Below are positions 35,591 to 47,642 of a stretch of DNA of 64,000 nt, in pieces (positions within the stretch are counted from its first letter, which is position 1; the number at the start of each line of letters is the position of its first letter). The stretch is taken from the NCBI RefSeq assembly GCF_002843355.2, contig NZ_PJAI02000008.1, forward strand, positions 117,541-181,540, in the 5' to 3' direction. A program made the position numbers and the translations under genes. The notes under the pieces were generated by a model, which had not been told where the DNA came from, did no database searches, and saw only the letters and a list, made by a program, of their open reading frames with translations. Origin of the DNA: Colwellia echini. GTDB lineage: Bacteria; Pseudomonadota; Gammaproteobacteria; Enterobacterales; Alteromonadaceae.

Positions 35591-36991
35591 TTGGATCATT
35601 CACCTTGGCAAAGATGCCTATCTGTTCTACAAGAAGAATTGCCTGCTCAGCAATTTAGTATGTGGATCCGACCTTTGCAATGCGTTATAGATGAAAATGT
35701 TATGACGTTATATGCTCCTAATCGTTTTGTTTTAGATTGGGTAAGAGATAAATACGTTAACCGGATTAATGAACTACTTACTCTTAACGAACCAAGTAAT
35801 CCTTTATTACTTAGGTTTGATGTGGGCAGCAAACCTATAGTTGATAATTCAGCAGGCAGTAATTCAAGTAATAGTAATCCATCTTCAGTCAATGGCGGAA
35901 GTAATGAAGCTCTTTTTTCAAAATCTTCTGCTACATCTAAAGTAACAGAGCCAGAAAGTAATATCCCCAAAAAAACCAATGTGCGACTTAATTACACGTT
36001 TGATAATTTTGTTGAAGGTAAATCTAATCAATTAGCACGAGCTGCAGCTTCACAAGTTGCCGATAATCCAGGTACTGCTTATAATCCGTTATTTATTTAT
36101 GGTGGTACCGGTTTAGGTAAAACGCATTTATTACATGCTGTTGGTAATGGTATTTTATTAAATAAACCCAATGCTAAAATAGCTTATATGCACTCAGAGC
36201 GTTTTGTGCAAGATATGGTAAGAGCATTACAAAATAATGCGATGGAAAAATTTAAACAATATTATCGTAGTGTTGATGCACTTCTTATAGATGATATTCA
36301 ATTCTTTGCAGGTAAAGAGCGTACACAAGAAGAGTTTTTCCATACTTTTAACGCATTACTTGAAGGGAATCAACAAGTTATATTAACTAGTGATAGATAC
36401 CCGAAAGAAATAAATGGCGTTGATGATAGATTAAAATCTCGCTTTGGTTGGGGATTAACTTTAGCAATAGAACCACCAGAGCTTGAAACGCGTGTTGCTA
36501 TTTTAAAACGCAAAGCGCAAGAAAGTCAGATTAACCTTGCTGATGAAGTTGCTTTTTTTATTGCTAAACGACTTCGTTCTAATGTTCGTGAATTAGAAGG
36601 GGCGTTAAACCGAGTTATGGCTAATGCCAATTTTACAGGTCGAGCTATTACTATTGATTTTGTCAGAGAAGCATTGCGTGATTTACTCGCCTTGCAGGAT
36701 AAATTAGTTACTATAGATAATATCCAAAAAACGGTAGCTGAATATTATAAAATTAAAATTGCTGACTTATTATCTAAACGTCGTAATCGCTCAGTTGCTC
36801 GACCTAGACAAATAGCCATGGCATTATCTAAAGAATTAACTAACCATAGTTTACCTGAAATTGGTGATGCTTTTGGTGGCCGTGATCACACAACTGTTTT
36901 ACATGCGTGTCGTAAAGTTAAATCATTACGCGAAGAAACGCATGATATTAAAGAAGATTATTCAAATTTAATTAGAACACTTTCGTCTTAA
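35591..36991 (+). CDS. dnaA: Chromosomal replication initiator DnaA
   Basis: I choose the TTG at 35591 (product [17 protein letters not shown], about 466 residues) because GGAG lies 6 nt upstream; in-frame TTG codons at 35570 and 35579 would add up to seven residues. Domain I has [12 protein letters not shown], domain II is Ser/Asn-rich, domain III has Walker [12 protein letters not shown], Walker [14 protein letters not shown] and the arginine-finger region [11 protein letters not shown], and domain IV has [14 protein letters not shown] for DnaA-box binding. It opens the replication cluster. Confidence 0.96.
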   Translation: MDHSPWQRCLSVLQEELPAQQFSMWIRPLQCVIDENVMTLYAPNRFVLDWVRDKYVNRINELLTLNEPSNPLLLRFDVGSKPIVDNSAGSNSSNSNPSSVNGGSNEALFSKSSATSKVTEPESNIPKKTNVRLNYTFDNFVEGKSNQLARAAASQVADNPGTAYNPLFIYGGTGLGKTHLLHAVGNGILLNKPNAKIAYMHSERFVQDMVRALQNNAMEKFKQYYRSVDALLIDDIQFFAGKERTQEEFFHTFNALLEGNQQVILTSDRYPKEINGVDDRLKSRFGWGLTLAIEPPELETRVAILKRKAQESQINLADEVAFFIAKRLRSNVRELEGALNRVMANANFTGRAITIDFVREALRDLLALQDKLVTIDNIQKTVAEYYKIKIADLLSKRRNRSVARPRQIAMALSKELTNHSLPEIGDAFGGRDHTTVLHACRKVKSLREETHDIKEDYSNLIRTLSS

Positions 36992-37040
36992 CTTTTAGTT
37001 TTAACCTAATAAAAACATTAGCACTTAAGCAGGTATCAAA

Positions 37041-38144
37041 ATGAAGTTTTCATTAAACAGGGAATTATTACTTAAACCATTATTGTTGGTTTCAGGGGCA
37101 GTAGAACGTAAAAGTACTTTGCCTATATTAAGTAATATACTTTTTGAAGTTAGCGGTCACTCACTTACCTTAACGGCTACTGATTTAGAACTTGAAATGG
37201 TTGCCTATGCTGAAATAGACAATCAAGGTGAAGACGATAAAATTACTATTCCAGCGCGTAAGCTGCTAGATATTTGTAAAAGTTTACCTGAAAACTCGGT
37301 AATTAAATTTGAAGCTATTGATGAAACTATTAAGTTATCTTCAGGCCGAAGCCGTTATTCACTTTCAACATTACCTGCTGTTGATTTTCCAAATATTGAA
37401 CAGTGGAAGGGTGATGTTGAATTTCAATTAATGAAATCAGAGTTTTTACGCTTAATTGAAAGTACTCACTTTTCTATGGCGAACCAAGATGTTCGTTATT
37501 ACCTCAATGGTATGTCTATCGAAAGTGAAGGCAAAGAGATTCGTTCGGTGGCAACCGACGGTCACAGACTTGCTATTTGCAAAATAGCGAATGAAAATTT
37601 AACTTTACCAGCAAGACAAGTAATTGTTCCTCGTAAAGGTATTTTAGAAATCATTCGTTTATTAGCTCCAGTTGATGAACAAGTTCAAATATTTTTAGGT
37701 TCTAATCATATTCGTATTATTGATACTGAGTTTTCTTTTACTAGTAAATTAGTAGATGGACGTTTTCCTGATTACCGTCGTGTACTTCCACGTAATGGTG
37801 ATAAGGTTTTTGAAACTAATAAAGATGCATTACGTCAGGTTTTATCGCGTGCTTCAATTTTGTCGAATGAAAAATTTAAAGGTGTACGTCTTAATTTCTC
37901 TGATACCAACTTGAAAATTACGGCCAATAACCCTGAACAAGAACAAGCAGAAGAAGAAATTGAAATTAATTTTCCTTACGGTGAATTAGAGATAGGTTTT
38001 AACGTAAGTTATGTACTTGATGTATTAAGTGCTATTAAAGACGAGAACGTTAAATTCACTTTAGCCGATGCGAATAGTAGTGTTGTTATTGAAGGTAGTA
38101 ATAGCGGCGAAGCACTATACGTTGTTATGCCAATGCGCCTATAA
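37041..38144 (+). CDS. dnaN: DNA polymerase III beta sliding clamp
   Basis: The 367-residue protein is made of three repeats forming the ring subunit. The start MKFSLNRELLLKPLLLVSGA, the middle VRYYLNGMSIE and the ending YVVMPMRL are the family hallmarks. It is 49 nt after dnaA and 65 nt before recF. Confidence 0.97.
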   Translation: MKFSLNRELLLKPLLLVSGAVERKSTLPILSNILFEVSGHSLTLTATDLELEMVAYAEIDNQGEDDKITIPARKLLDICKSLPENSVIKFEAIDETIKLSSGRSRYSLSTLPAVDFPNIEQWKGDVEFQLMKSEFLRLIESTHFSMANQDVRYYLNGMSIESEGKEIRSVATDGHRLAICKIANENLTLPARQVIVPRKGILEIIRLLAPVDEQVQIFLGSNHIRIIDTEFSFTSKLVDGRFPDYRRVLPRNGDKVFETNKDALRQVLSRASILSNEKFKGVRLNFSDTNLKITANNPEQEQAEEEIEINFPYGELEIGFNVSYVLDVLSAIKDENVKFTLADANSSVVIEGSNSGEALYVVMPMRL

Positions 38145-38209
38145 TTAGTCTTTTATATTACTTAAATAATATAACTCAAAACGTATAACTAAGAGTAAAA
38201 TTTTTACTG

Positions 38210-39343
38210 ATGAGTGTAGCTAAACTTACTACGTACAATTTTAGAAATTTGTCATCAGTTGCAATTGATTTACATCCTAGTTTAAATTTTATTATTGGTG
38301 ATAATGGTAGTGGTAAAAGTAGTTTACTTGAAGCTATATTTTTTTTAGGGCATGGTAAATCTTTTCGAACTAGTAAAGTAGAGAATCTTGCTACTTATGA
38401 AATGGACAACTTTGTTGTCAGTATAAAAGATATTAATGATTTACAACTGGGTTTAAGTAAAAATTTAAAATCAGGTGTCACCCTTATAAAAATTAATGGT
38501 GAACGACATGCAAGGTTATCTGAATTAGCAAAGAATATAGCCGTGCAAATTGTGACACCTGAGAGTTTTAAACTCTTTTTTGGAGGCCCTAAAGAGAGAA
38601 GACGTTTTGTTGAACTAGGAATGTTTCACGTGAAACATGACTTTTCTAATCAAGGCAGAGAATTTAATAGAGTATTAAAACAAAGAAATGCATGTATTCG
38701 TAATCATTTAGACAGGTCTACTTTTGATTATTGGACAGAACTTTTTTGCTTATTGTCGGAAGAAGTTGCGCAAGTAAGAGCTCAATATATTGAAGATCTT
38801 ATTAGTGAACTACCTTTTTGGTTAGCAATATTATTACCTAATATTGCTGATAAAGTTACCGTACAATATTTACAAGGTTGGCCACAAAAGAAAACATTAA
38901 AAGCCGCCTTGTTAGATAGTTATGAAAGAGAGCAGGCTTTCGGTTATAGCATTTATGGTGCACATAGATTTGATGTAAAGTTTCTTATCGCAAAACATGA
39001 TCTTGAAAGTCAACTTTCAAGAGGGCAACAAAAGTTGTTTTTACTGGCGTTAACTTTTGCTCAAGCTAAATTAATTGGCAGAGTTAATCGAGTAAAACCA
39101 ATTTTACTTATTGATGATATAGGAGCCGAATTAGATATTAATTCAAGAACTTCTTTATCTGACGCAATAACTAAATTAGATTGCCAAGTTATTATAACGG
39201 CAATTGAAAAAGGTGTATTACAACCTTTCCTTAATAACGATAATTTTATTAAAGAAAAGTGTGATGAGAATATAAAATATCATATGTTTCACGTGAAACA
39301 TGGTGGTATATTACCTGTGAATAATTCAGTAATGATTGAGTAG
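38210..39343 (+). CDS. recF: DNA replication and repair protein RecF
   Basis: The 377-residue SMC-like ATPase has Walker A GDNGSGKSSLLEAIFFL (about 31-47), the signature SRGQQKLFLLALTFAQAK and Walker B PILLIDDIGAELD. It loads RecA at gaps. Two copies of MFHVKH, at residues 138-143 and 359-364, are encoded by perfect 18-bp parS palindromes in the same frame. The second falls in the C-terminal tail, about 20 residues longer than E. coli RecF. Confidence 0.96.
   Translation: MSVAKLTTYNFRNLSSVAIDLHPSLNFIIGDNGSGKSSLLEAIFFLGHGKSFRTSKVENLATYEMDNFVVSIKDINDLQLGLSKNLKSGVTLIKINGERHARLSELAKNIAVQIVTPESFKLFFGGPKERRRFVELGMFHVKHDFSNQGREFNRVLKQRNACIRNHLDRSTFDYWTELFCLLSEEVAQVRAQYIEDLISELPFWLAILLPNIADKVTVQYLQGWPQKKTLKAALLDSYEREQAFGYSIYGAHRFDVKFLIAKHDLESQLSRGQQKLFLLALTFAQAKLIGRVNRVKPILLIDDIGAELDINSRTSLSDAITKLDCQVIITAIEKGVLQPFLNNDNFIKEKCDENIKYHMFHVKHGGILPVNNSVMIE
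38621..38638. promoter_or_regulatory. parS site 1 (ParB-binding)
   Basis: The palindrome ATGTTTCACGTGAAACAT contains the consensus 16-bp parS (38622-38637) without mismatch. It lies inside recF and is read as Met-Phe-His-Val-Lys-His. Confidence 0.95.
39284..39301. promoter_or_regulatory. parS site 2 (ParB-binding)
   Basis: Second identical 18-bp palindrome (16-bp parS at 39285-39300), 663 bp after the first, near the 3' end of recF and 52 bp before gyrB. Confidence 0.95.
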
Positions 39344-41797
<2,454 letters not shown>

Positions 41798-41819
41798 GAT
41801 TTACTAAATACGAATTAAT

Positions 41820-41848
41820 ATGCCCGGTCTTCATAGTCGGGCATTTTT
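41820..41848 (+). terminator. Intrinsic terminator after gyrB
   Basis: ATGCCCG (41820-41826) pairs with CGGGCAT (41838-41844) and is followed by TTTTT. It ends the dnaA-dnaN-recF-gyrB transcript, 23 bp after the gyrB stop. Confidence 0.85.
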
Positions 41849-42004
41849 GTAGGATAAATACTCTAATAAAGTTATAATCTACATCAGTTAAAAACATTGA
41901 AAAACGGCATATAATATTCAGCAAATTGTTACAGTAATTAGATAGATTAATCGTTACCGTGACAGCTTGTTCAGTTAAACAATACAAAAGTGAATTTGAA
42001 CACC

Positions 42005-42943
42005 ATGACAACTTACAACAGTAAAACTTTTCAAGGCCTAATTTTGCAACTGCAAGATTATTGGTCACGTCAAGGTTGTGTAATCGTACAGCCTCTAGAT
42101 CTAGAAGTTGGGGCAGGTACATTCCACCCAATGACTTTCTTACGTTCAATTGGCCCTGAGCCAATTAGCAGCGCGTACGTTCAACCATGTCGTCGTCCTA
42201 CCGACGGTCGTTATGGTGAAAACCCAAATCGCTTACAGCATTACTATCAATTTCAAGTGATGTTGAAACCATCACCAAAGAACATACAAGAGCTATACCT
42301 TAATTCGTTAAAAGAGTTAGGTATTGATCCACTTGTACATGATATTCGTTTTGTAGAAGACAATTGGGAATCGCCAACATTAGGCGCTTGGGGGTTAGGT
42401 TGGGAAATTTGGCTTAACGGCATGGAAATTACCCAGTTTACTTATTTCCAACAAGTTGGTGGTTTAGAGTGTACACCAGTAACGGGTGAGATAACTTACG
42501 GTCTTGAGCGTCTTGCTATGTATATTCAAAATGTTGATAGTATTTACGACCTTGTTTGGACTGATGGCCCGTTAGGCACAGTTTATTACCGTGATATTTT
42601 CCATCAAAATGAAGTTGAGCAATCTACTTATAACTTTGAACATGCAGATGTTGACGCGTTATTTAAACAGTTTGATCAATGTGAAATTGATAGCCAAAAA
42701 TTAATTGAAGCGAACTTACCATTACCAGCTTATGAACAAGTTATGAAAGCGTCTCATGCTTTTAACTTACTTGATGCTCGTCATGCAATTTCAGTAACAG
42801 AGCGTCAACGTTATATTTTACGTGTACGCACTTTATCTAAAGCAGTTGCTGAGGCATATTACGCTAAACGAGAAGAGCTTGGATTCCCAATGTGTAACAA
42901 TAATACTTCTTCAACTAATACCGAAACTAAAGGAGATAAATAA
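42005..42943 (+). CDS. glyQ: Glycyl-tRNA synthetase alpha subunit
   Basis: Start at ATG 42005 ([20 protein letters not shown]); a GTG five codons upstream is in frame. The 312-residue catalytic subunit has [62 protein letters not shown] and [19 protein letters not shown]. It activates glycine and forms an alpha2-beta2 enzyme with GlyS, whose start overlaps its stop by one base. Confidence 0.96.
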   Translation: MTTYNSKTFQGLILQLQDYWSRQGCVIVQPLDLEVGAGTFHPMTFLRSIGPEPISSAYVQPCRRPTDGRYGENPNRLQHYYQFQVMLKPSPKNIQELYLNSLKELGIDPLVHDIRFVEDNWESPTLGAWGLGWEIWLNGMEITQFTYFQQVGGLECTPVTGEITYGLERLAMYIQNVDSIYDLVWTDGPLGTVYYRDIFHQNEVEQSTYNFEHADVDALFKQFDQCEIDSQKLIEANLPLPAYEQVMKASHAFNLLDARHAISVTERQRYILRVRTLSKAVAEAYYAKREELGFPMCNNNTSSTNTETKGDK

Positions 42944-45006
42944 TGACTACTGAAACGCTCCTAATTGAACTAGGTACTGAAGAGTTACCACCAAAATCAT
43001 TAAAAACATTAGCAACTGCTTTCTTCGACAACATCAAAACTCAGCTTGATAGCAATGACTTAACCTATAGCGATATTAAATGGTTTGCTACACCGCGTAG
43101 GTTAGCTGTTCAAGTTATTGATTTAGTTGGTAAACAACAAGATAAAACAGTAGAGAAACGTGGTCCGGCAGTAAATGTTGCTTTCGACGCTGAAGGTAAC
43201 GCAAGTAAAGCTGCTCAAGGTTGGGCACGTTCAAACGGTATTACCGTTGAGCAAGCGGAACGTTTAACAACAGACAAAGGTGAGTGGTTATTACACCGTG
43301 CTACTGTGACCGGTAAAGCAATTGCTGAACTTATACCTGATATGGTTACTACGGCATTAAGTAAATTGCCGATTGCCAAACCTATGCGTTGGGGCGCAGA
43401 GCGTACTCAATTTATTCGCCCTGTACATACGCTAACTATGATGTTTGGTAGCGAGGTAATTGCAGGTGAAGCATTGGGTGTTACCTCAGCTAATCAACTA
43501 CAAGGTCACCGTTTTCATCATGAAGGTTTAGTGACTCTTAATCACGCTAACGAATATCAAGCAGAATTGTTAAAAGCATACGTTGAAGTAGACTTTGCTG
43601 AGCGACAAAAGAAAATTGTGGCTCAAATTGAGCAAGTAGCAAAAGATATTAATGCTGTTGCATTAATTGATGAAGATCTATTAGATGAAGTTACAGCGCT
43701 TGTTGAATGGCCTGTAACCTTAGTAGGTACGTTTGACGAAGATTTCTTAAACGTACCAGCTGAACCATTAATTTACTCAATGAAAGATCATCAAAAGTAT
43801 TTCCCAGTAAATGATAAAAATGGTCAATTACTTAATAAGTTTATTTTTGTTTCTAATATTGAATCTAAAGATCCAAGTGCGGTAATTTTTGGTAATGAAA
43901 AAGTTATTCGTCCACGTTTAGCTGATGCAGAGTTCTTTTTCAAAACAGATAAAAAACAGAGCTTAGAGTCACGCTTAACAAGTCTTGAATCTGTATTGTT
44001 TCAAAAACAATTAGGCACATTAAAAGCTAAATCTGAACGTATTGCTGAGCTAAGCCAATTCATTGCTGAACAGTTAAATGAAAATGCAGATGATGCTTAC
44101 CGTGCAGGTTTACTAAGTAAAACCGATTTGATGTCTGAAATGGTATTAGAATTCCCACAAGTGCAGGGCACTATGGGTAAATATTATGCCTTACATGATG
44201 GTGAAAATGTAAATATCGCGCAAGCGTTAGAGGATCAATATCGTCCTCGTTTTGCAGGTGACTCTTTACCAGAAGCAAACATTGGCTGTGCCGTTGCTAT
44301 TAGTGACAAAATTGATACGCTAGTAGGTATCTTTGGTATTAATCAAGCGCCTAAAGGCGATAAAGACCCGTTTGCGCTTCGAAGAGCAGCCATTGGTAGC
44401 ATTCGTATTATCATTGAAAAACAGCTTGATTTAGACCTGTCTGAATTGATTAACAAAAGCATCGAGCTTTTTGGTGACAAGTTAGTTAACGAAAACACCG
44501 CAAATGATGTTTTAGACTTCATCATGGGGCGCTTCCGTGCTTTCTATCAAGAGCAAGGTATCAGTGTTGATGTTATCCAAGCAGTATTAGCTAAAAAGCC
44601 AAGTGCACCACTTGATTTTGAAAAACGCATTAAAGCGGTAACTTTCTTTGGTGAATTACCTGAAGCTGCAACGTTAGCCGCAGCCAATAAACGTGTAGGT
44701 AATATATTAGCTAAATTTGATGGCCAGTTAACAGCATTCAATAGCGATTTAGCGACTGAACAAGCTGAAAAAGACTTAGCTAATGTATACCAAGCAATTA
44801 AATTGGAAGTGGCACCACTTATGGCAGTTAAAGATTATCAAGCTGCATTGAGTGAATTAGCCCAACTTAAAGCACCAATCGATACTTTCTTCGATAACGT
44901 AATGGTTATGAGTGATGATGAAGCCATTAAAATTAACCGCTTAACCTTACTTAATGAAATTAGAAATAGCTTCTTTGCTATTGCCGATATTTCAGTGTTG
45001 CAATAA
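42943..45006 (+). CDS. glyS: Glycyl-tRNA synthetase beta subunit
   Basis: The 687-residue partner of GlyQ begins LLIELGTEELPPKSLKTLA and contains WFATPRRLAVQV, PMRWG, YSMKDHQKYFPV and a C-terminal DALR-like anticodon domain. An AGGAG site lies inside the end of glyQ, and ATG overlaps its TAA (TAATG), so the two are translationally coupled. Confidence 0.96.
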   Translation: MTTETLLIELGTEELPPKSLKTLATAFFDNIKTQLDSNDLTYSDIKWFATPRRLAVQVIDLVGKQQDKTVEKRGPAVNVAFDAEGNASKAAQGWARSNGITVEQAERLTTDKGEWLLHRATVTGKAIAELIPDMVTTALSKLPIAKPMRWGAERTQFIRPVHTLTMMFGSEVIAGEALGVTSANQLQGHRFHHEGLVTLNHANEYQAELLKAYVEVDFAERQKKIVAQIEQVAKDINAVALIDEDLLDEVTALVEWPVTLVGTFDEDFLNVPAEPLIYSMKDHQKYFPVNDKNGQLLNKFIFVSNIESKDPSAVIFGNEKVIRPRLADAEFFFKTDKKQSLESRLTSLESVLFQKQLGTLKAKSERIAELSQFIAEQLNENADDAYRAGLLSKTDLMSEMVLEFPQVQGTMGKYYALHDGENVNIAQALEDQYRPRFAGDSLPEANIGCAVAISDKIDTLVGIFGINQAPKGDKDPFALRRAAIGSIRIIIEKQLDLDLSELINKSIELFGDKLVNENTANDVLDFIMGRFRAFYQEQGISVDVIQAVLAKKPSAPLDFEKRIKAVTFFGELPEAATLAAANKRVGNILAKFDGQLTAFNSDLATEQAEKDLANVYQAIKLEVAPLMAVKDYQAALSELAQLKAPIDTFFDNVMVMSDDEAIKINRLTLLNEIRNSFFAIADISVLQ

Positions 45007-45035
45007 CACAGAGATATTATTAAAAAAGAATACTA

Positions 45036-45064
45036 AAAAGGTCATGACAACATGACCTTTTTTT
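45036..45064. terminator. Intrinsic terminator between glyS and tusA
   Basis: AAAAGGTCATG (45036-45046), loop ACAA, CATGACCTTTT (45051-45061), then further T's to 45064. It ends the glyQS transcript and, as a flanked stem, could also end the opposing tusA transcript. Confidence 0.85.
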
Positions 45065-45115
45065 ATGCTTGAGTTTTATTTTACATAAAGTTTAGCCAGC
45101 AAAATAAAAAACAAA

Positions 45116-45355
45116 TTAGCTTTTCTTAATCACATACATGTAGGGCATTGTTTCTGTTTGTTGTGCTACAAGCTCATGTTCCATAAAGCGGCAAAAGCTT
45201 GGAATGTCGCGTGCGGTTGATGGATCATCACAAGTAATTAATAGCGTTTCACCAGAGGCGATTTTGCGAATATTCATGCGAACCATCATTACAGGTTCAG
45301 GACAGCGAAGCCCTAAAGCATCGAGAATATGGTCGGTATTGTCAAAAGAAGTCAT
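45116..45355 (-). CDS. tusA: Sulfur-carrier protein TusA (SirA-like)
   Basis: The 79-residue protein has the family motif [16 protein letters not shown] with the persulphide cysteine C18 in a CPxP motif, and [10 protein letters not shown]. It carries sulphur for 2-thiouridine formation in tRNA through TusBCD/E and MnmA in E. coli. It is convergent with glyS and divergent from slt. Confidence 0.94.
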   Translation of the reverse strand: MTSFDNTDHILDALGLRCPEPVMMVRMNIRKIASGETLLITCDDPSTARDIPSFCRFMEHELVAQQTETMPYMYVIKKS

Positions 45356-45560
45356 CGGCGTAAGTAAGAAATATGTGAGATTAAAAGGTTATTTTTGATA
45401 ATTATACATTATTTCAATACAAGATTAATGGAAATGTAACATGGAATAAAATTGAATCAACTATAATTAAAATAACGGGAAATAAATGATGAAACATAGT
45501 GAATAAAAGCGTTAAGCTGTTACTAGAGTTAAGTCGGTATGATGGATTATTGAGGTGGTT

Positions 45561-47534
45561 GTGAATATTATTTTTAAAGCGTTTCTGGTTTCAGCTCTTT
45601 CACTATATTCTGTGGTAAGTGCTCAAGCAGAGCTTACTATAATAGATGATGACGTAATAGATCATGGCTTAACTGTTCACACTAATCTTGAACAGCAACA
45701 AAAATTTATTGAAGCAGAAAGCCTGTTATCAAAAAACATCTCTTCAGCAGAAGCAACTGAGTATGAAAATCTATATTCAGACCTAATGGACTATCCGTTA
45801 AAACCTTATTTAGATCAGCAACGTTTACTAGAAAATATGCAGTTATCTTCAGCCGAAGAAATAGCTGTATTTTTGGCTAAATATAAAAACTCCCCTTTAG
45901 ATTGGCCGTTACGTAAAGCGTGGTTAACCTATTTAGCAAAGCAAGACAAAGGCGAGCTGTTTCTTACATTTTATAAAAAAACAAGCAATAAACTACTTAC
46001 CTGTCAGCAGCTAAGTTTCTCATTAAAAGCAGGTGTCTCTGAAGAAGTTGTATTACCGCAAATAAAAAAATTATGGTTAGTTGGCAAATCACTCGATAAA
46101 GAATGTGATCCCTTGTTAAATAAGTGGGCTGATGCAGGTTACAGAACTGATGAGTTAGTAATTCAACGTATTGCTTTAGCAGCCGATGGCGGTAAACATA
46201 CACTCATTCCTTACTTAACTAGGTTATTACCAGAAAATAAACAATATATTGGTAAGCTATGGCACCAAGTTAGGCGTGATCCTGCAAATGTGGCAAAGCT
46301 GAAAAAGTTTCCCCATAAATCGGCACAAGAAAGTGAAATTTATAGTTACGGCATTAAAAGGCTTATTTGGCGTAATCCTGATTTAGCGATAAAAAGTTAT
46401 AAAAAAGCACAACAAGTTTTTAATTTTTCTGTAGAGCAAGAAGAGCAAATAGCTGAAAAATTTGCGGTAGCATTAGCCAGTAAAAGTCACCCCGAAGCAA
46501 AAACTTGGCTAGCAAAGTTAGCACCGACTAATGTTGATCGTAATATTTTACAGTGGCAACTAACAGAAGTACTAAAAGATCAAGATTGGACAGCTGTGAT
46601 TGATGAACTAACGCTAATGCCGGCAGGTTACAAAACAGAACTGCAGTGGAAGTATTGGTACGCAAGAGCATTAATTGAAACTGATGACTTAGAACTTGGC
46701 ATTAATGTTATGAATGAAATAGCTAGCAAGCGTCATTATTATGGTTTTCTTGCTGCTAGTTACCTTGATACATCGGTCAGTTTACAAAATAATCCGCTAG
46801 CGATAACGCTAGAAGAAAAAAGCGCAATATTACTTTACCCATCAGCCAAACGTGCTTTTGAATTTTATTATTTAGGGCGTTACATAGAAGCACGTAGAGA
46901 ATGGCGTTACTGGTTAACTCAGTTAGATAGCAGAGGTAAACTTGCAGCAGCGAAACTCGCTAATGAAAATGGTTGGTTTGACCGCGCAATTTTTACTTTA
47001 TCGCAAGAAGGCTATTTTGACGATGTTGAACTACGTTTTCCGAAAGCATTTGATGATAAAATTAATCAATATGCTAAAAAACAAACTATAAATCCAGCGT
47101 GGGCATTTGCGATTGCAAGGCGTGAAAGCTCATTTATGACAGATGCAAGCTCACCAGTCGGCGCTAGTGGTTTAATGCAATTAATGCCAAATACCGCTAA
47201 ACAATTAAATAAAGGTAGTGTTACTACTAAGTACCTTTATAACGCGGATAACAATATACAGCTTGGCACACAATATTTGCGAGATTTACTTGATGAAAAT
47301 AAAGGCAATCAGGTATTAGCAACAGCATCGTATAATGCTGGTCCTCACCGTGTTAGAAGTTGGTTGAAAAAAACTAAAGCGATGCCTGCGGATATATGGA
47401 TAGAAACTATCCCGTTTAAAGAAACGCGTAATTACGTTAAAAGTGTTTTAGCCTATCAAGAAATTTATCAGCATAAACCAGGACAGGTTAGTCAGATATT
47501 TGATCAGGTGATTAAGATGAATATTGGCGAGTAA
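45561..47534 (+). CDS. slt: Soluble lytic murein transglycosylase Slt
   Basis: I use GTG 45561, with GAGG upstream, so the signal peptide is MNIIFKAFLVSALSLYSVVS; a GTG two codons earlier is in frame. A long alpha-helical superhelical region is followed by the lysozyme-like catalytic domain: ARRESSFMTDASSPVGASGL with the catalytic Glu in RRESSF, then MQLMPNTAKQL and ATASYNAGPHRVRSW. It cleaves peptidoglycan to 1,6-anhydro products in the periplasm. Confidence 0.93.
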   Translation: MNIIFKAFLVSALSLYSVVSAQAELTIIDDDVIDHGLTVHTNLEQQQKFIEAESLLSKNISSAEATEYENLYSDLMDYPLKPYLDQQRLLENMQLSSAEEIAVFLAKYKNSPLDWPLRKAWLTYLAKQDKGELFLTFYKKTSNKLLTCQQLSFSLKAGVSEEVVLPQIKKLWLVGKSLDKECDPLLNKWADAGYRTDELVIQRIALAADGGKHTLIPYLTRLLPENKQYIGKLWHQVRRDPANVAKLKKFPHKSAQESEIYSYGIKRLIWRNPDLAIKSYKKAQQVFNFSVEQEEQIAEKFAVALASKSHPEAKTWLAKLAPTNVDRNILQWQLTEVLKDQDWTAVIDELTLMPAGYKTELQWKYWYARALIETDDLELGINVMNEIASKRHYYGFLAASYLDTSVSLQNNPLAITLEEKSAILLYPSAKRAFEFYYLGRYIEARREWRYWLTQLDSRGKLAAAKLANENGWFDRAIFTLSQEGYFDDVELRFPKAFDDKINQYAKKQTINPAWAFAIARRESSFMTDASSPVGASGLMQLMPNTAKQLNKGSVTTKYLYNADNNIQLGTQYLRDLLDENKGNQVLATASYNAGPHRVRSWLKKTKAMPADIWIETIPFKETRNYVKSVLAYQEIYQHKPGQVSQIFDQVIKMNIGE

Positions 47535-47642
47535 ATTACACGGCTGATTATTATTTGGTATTTAGGCAAAGAAGTGATCATTTTATTAGCTGAATTGCTA
47601 TGATAAGACTATGTTCTTGAATGCGTATTTTGGAGAAAGATA

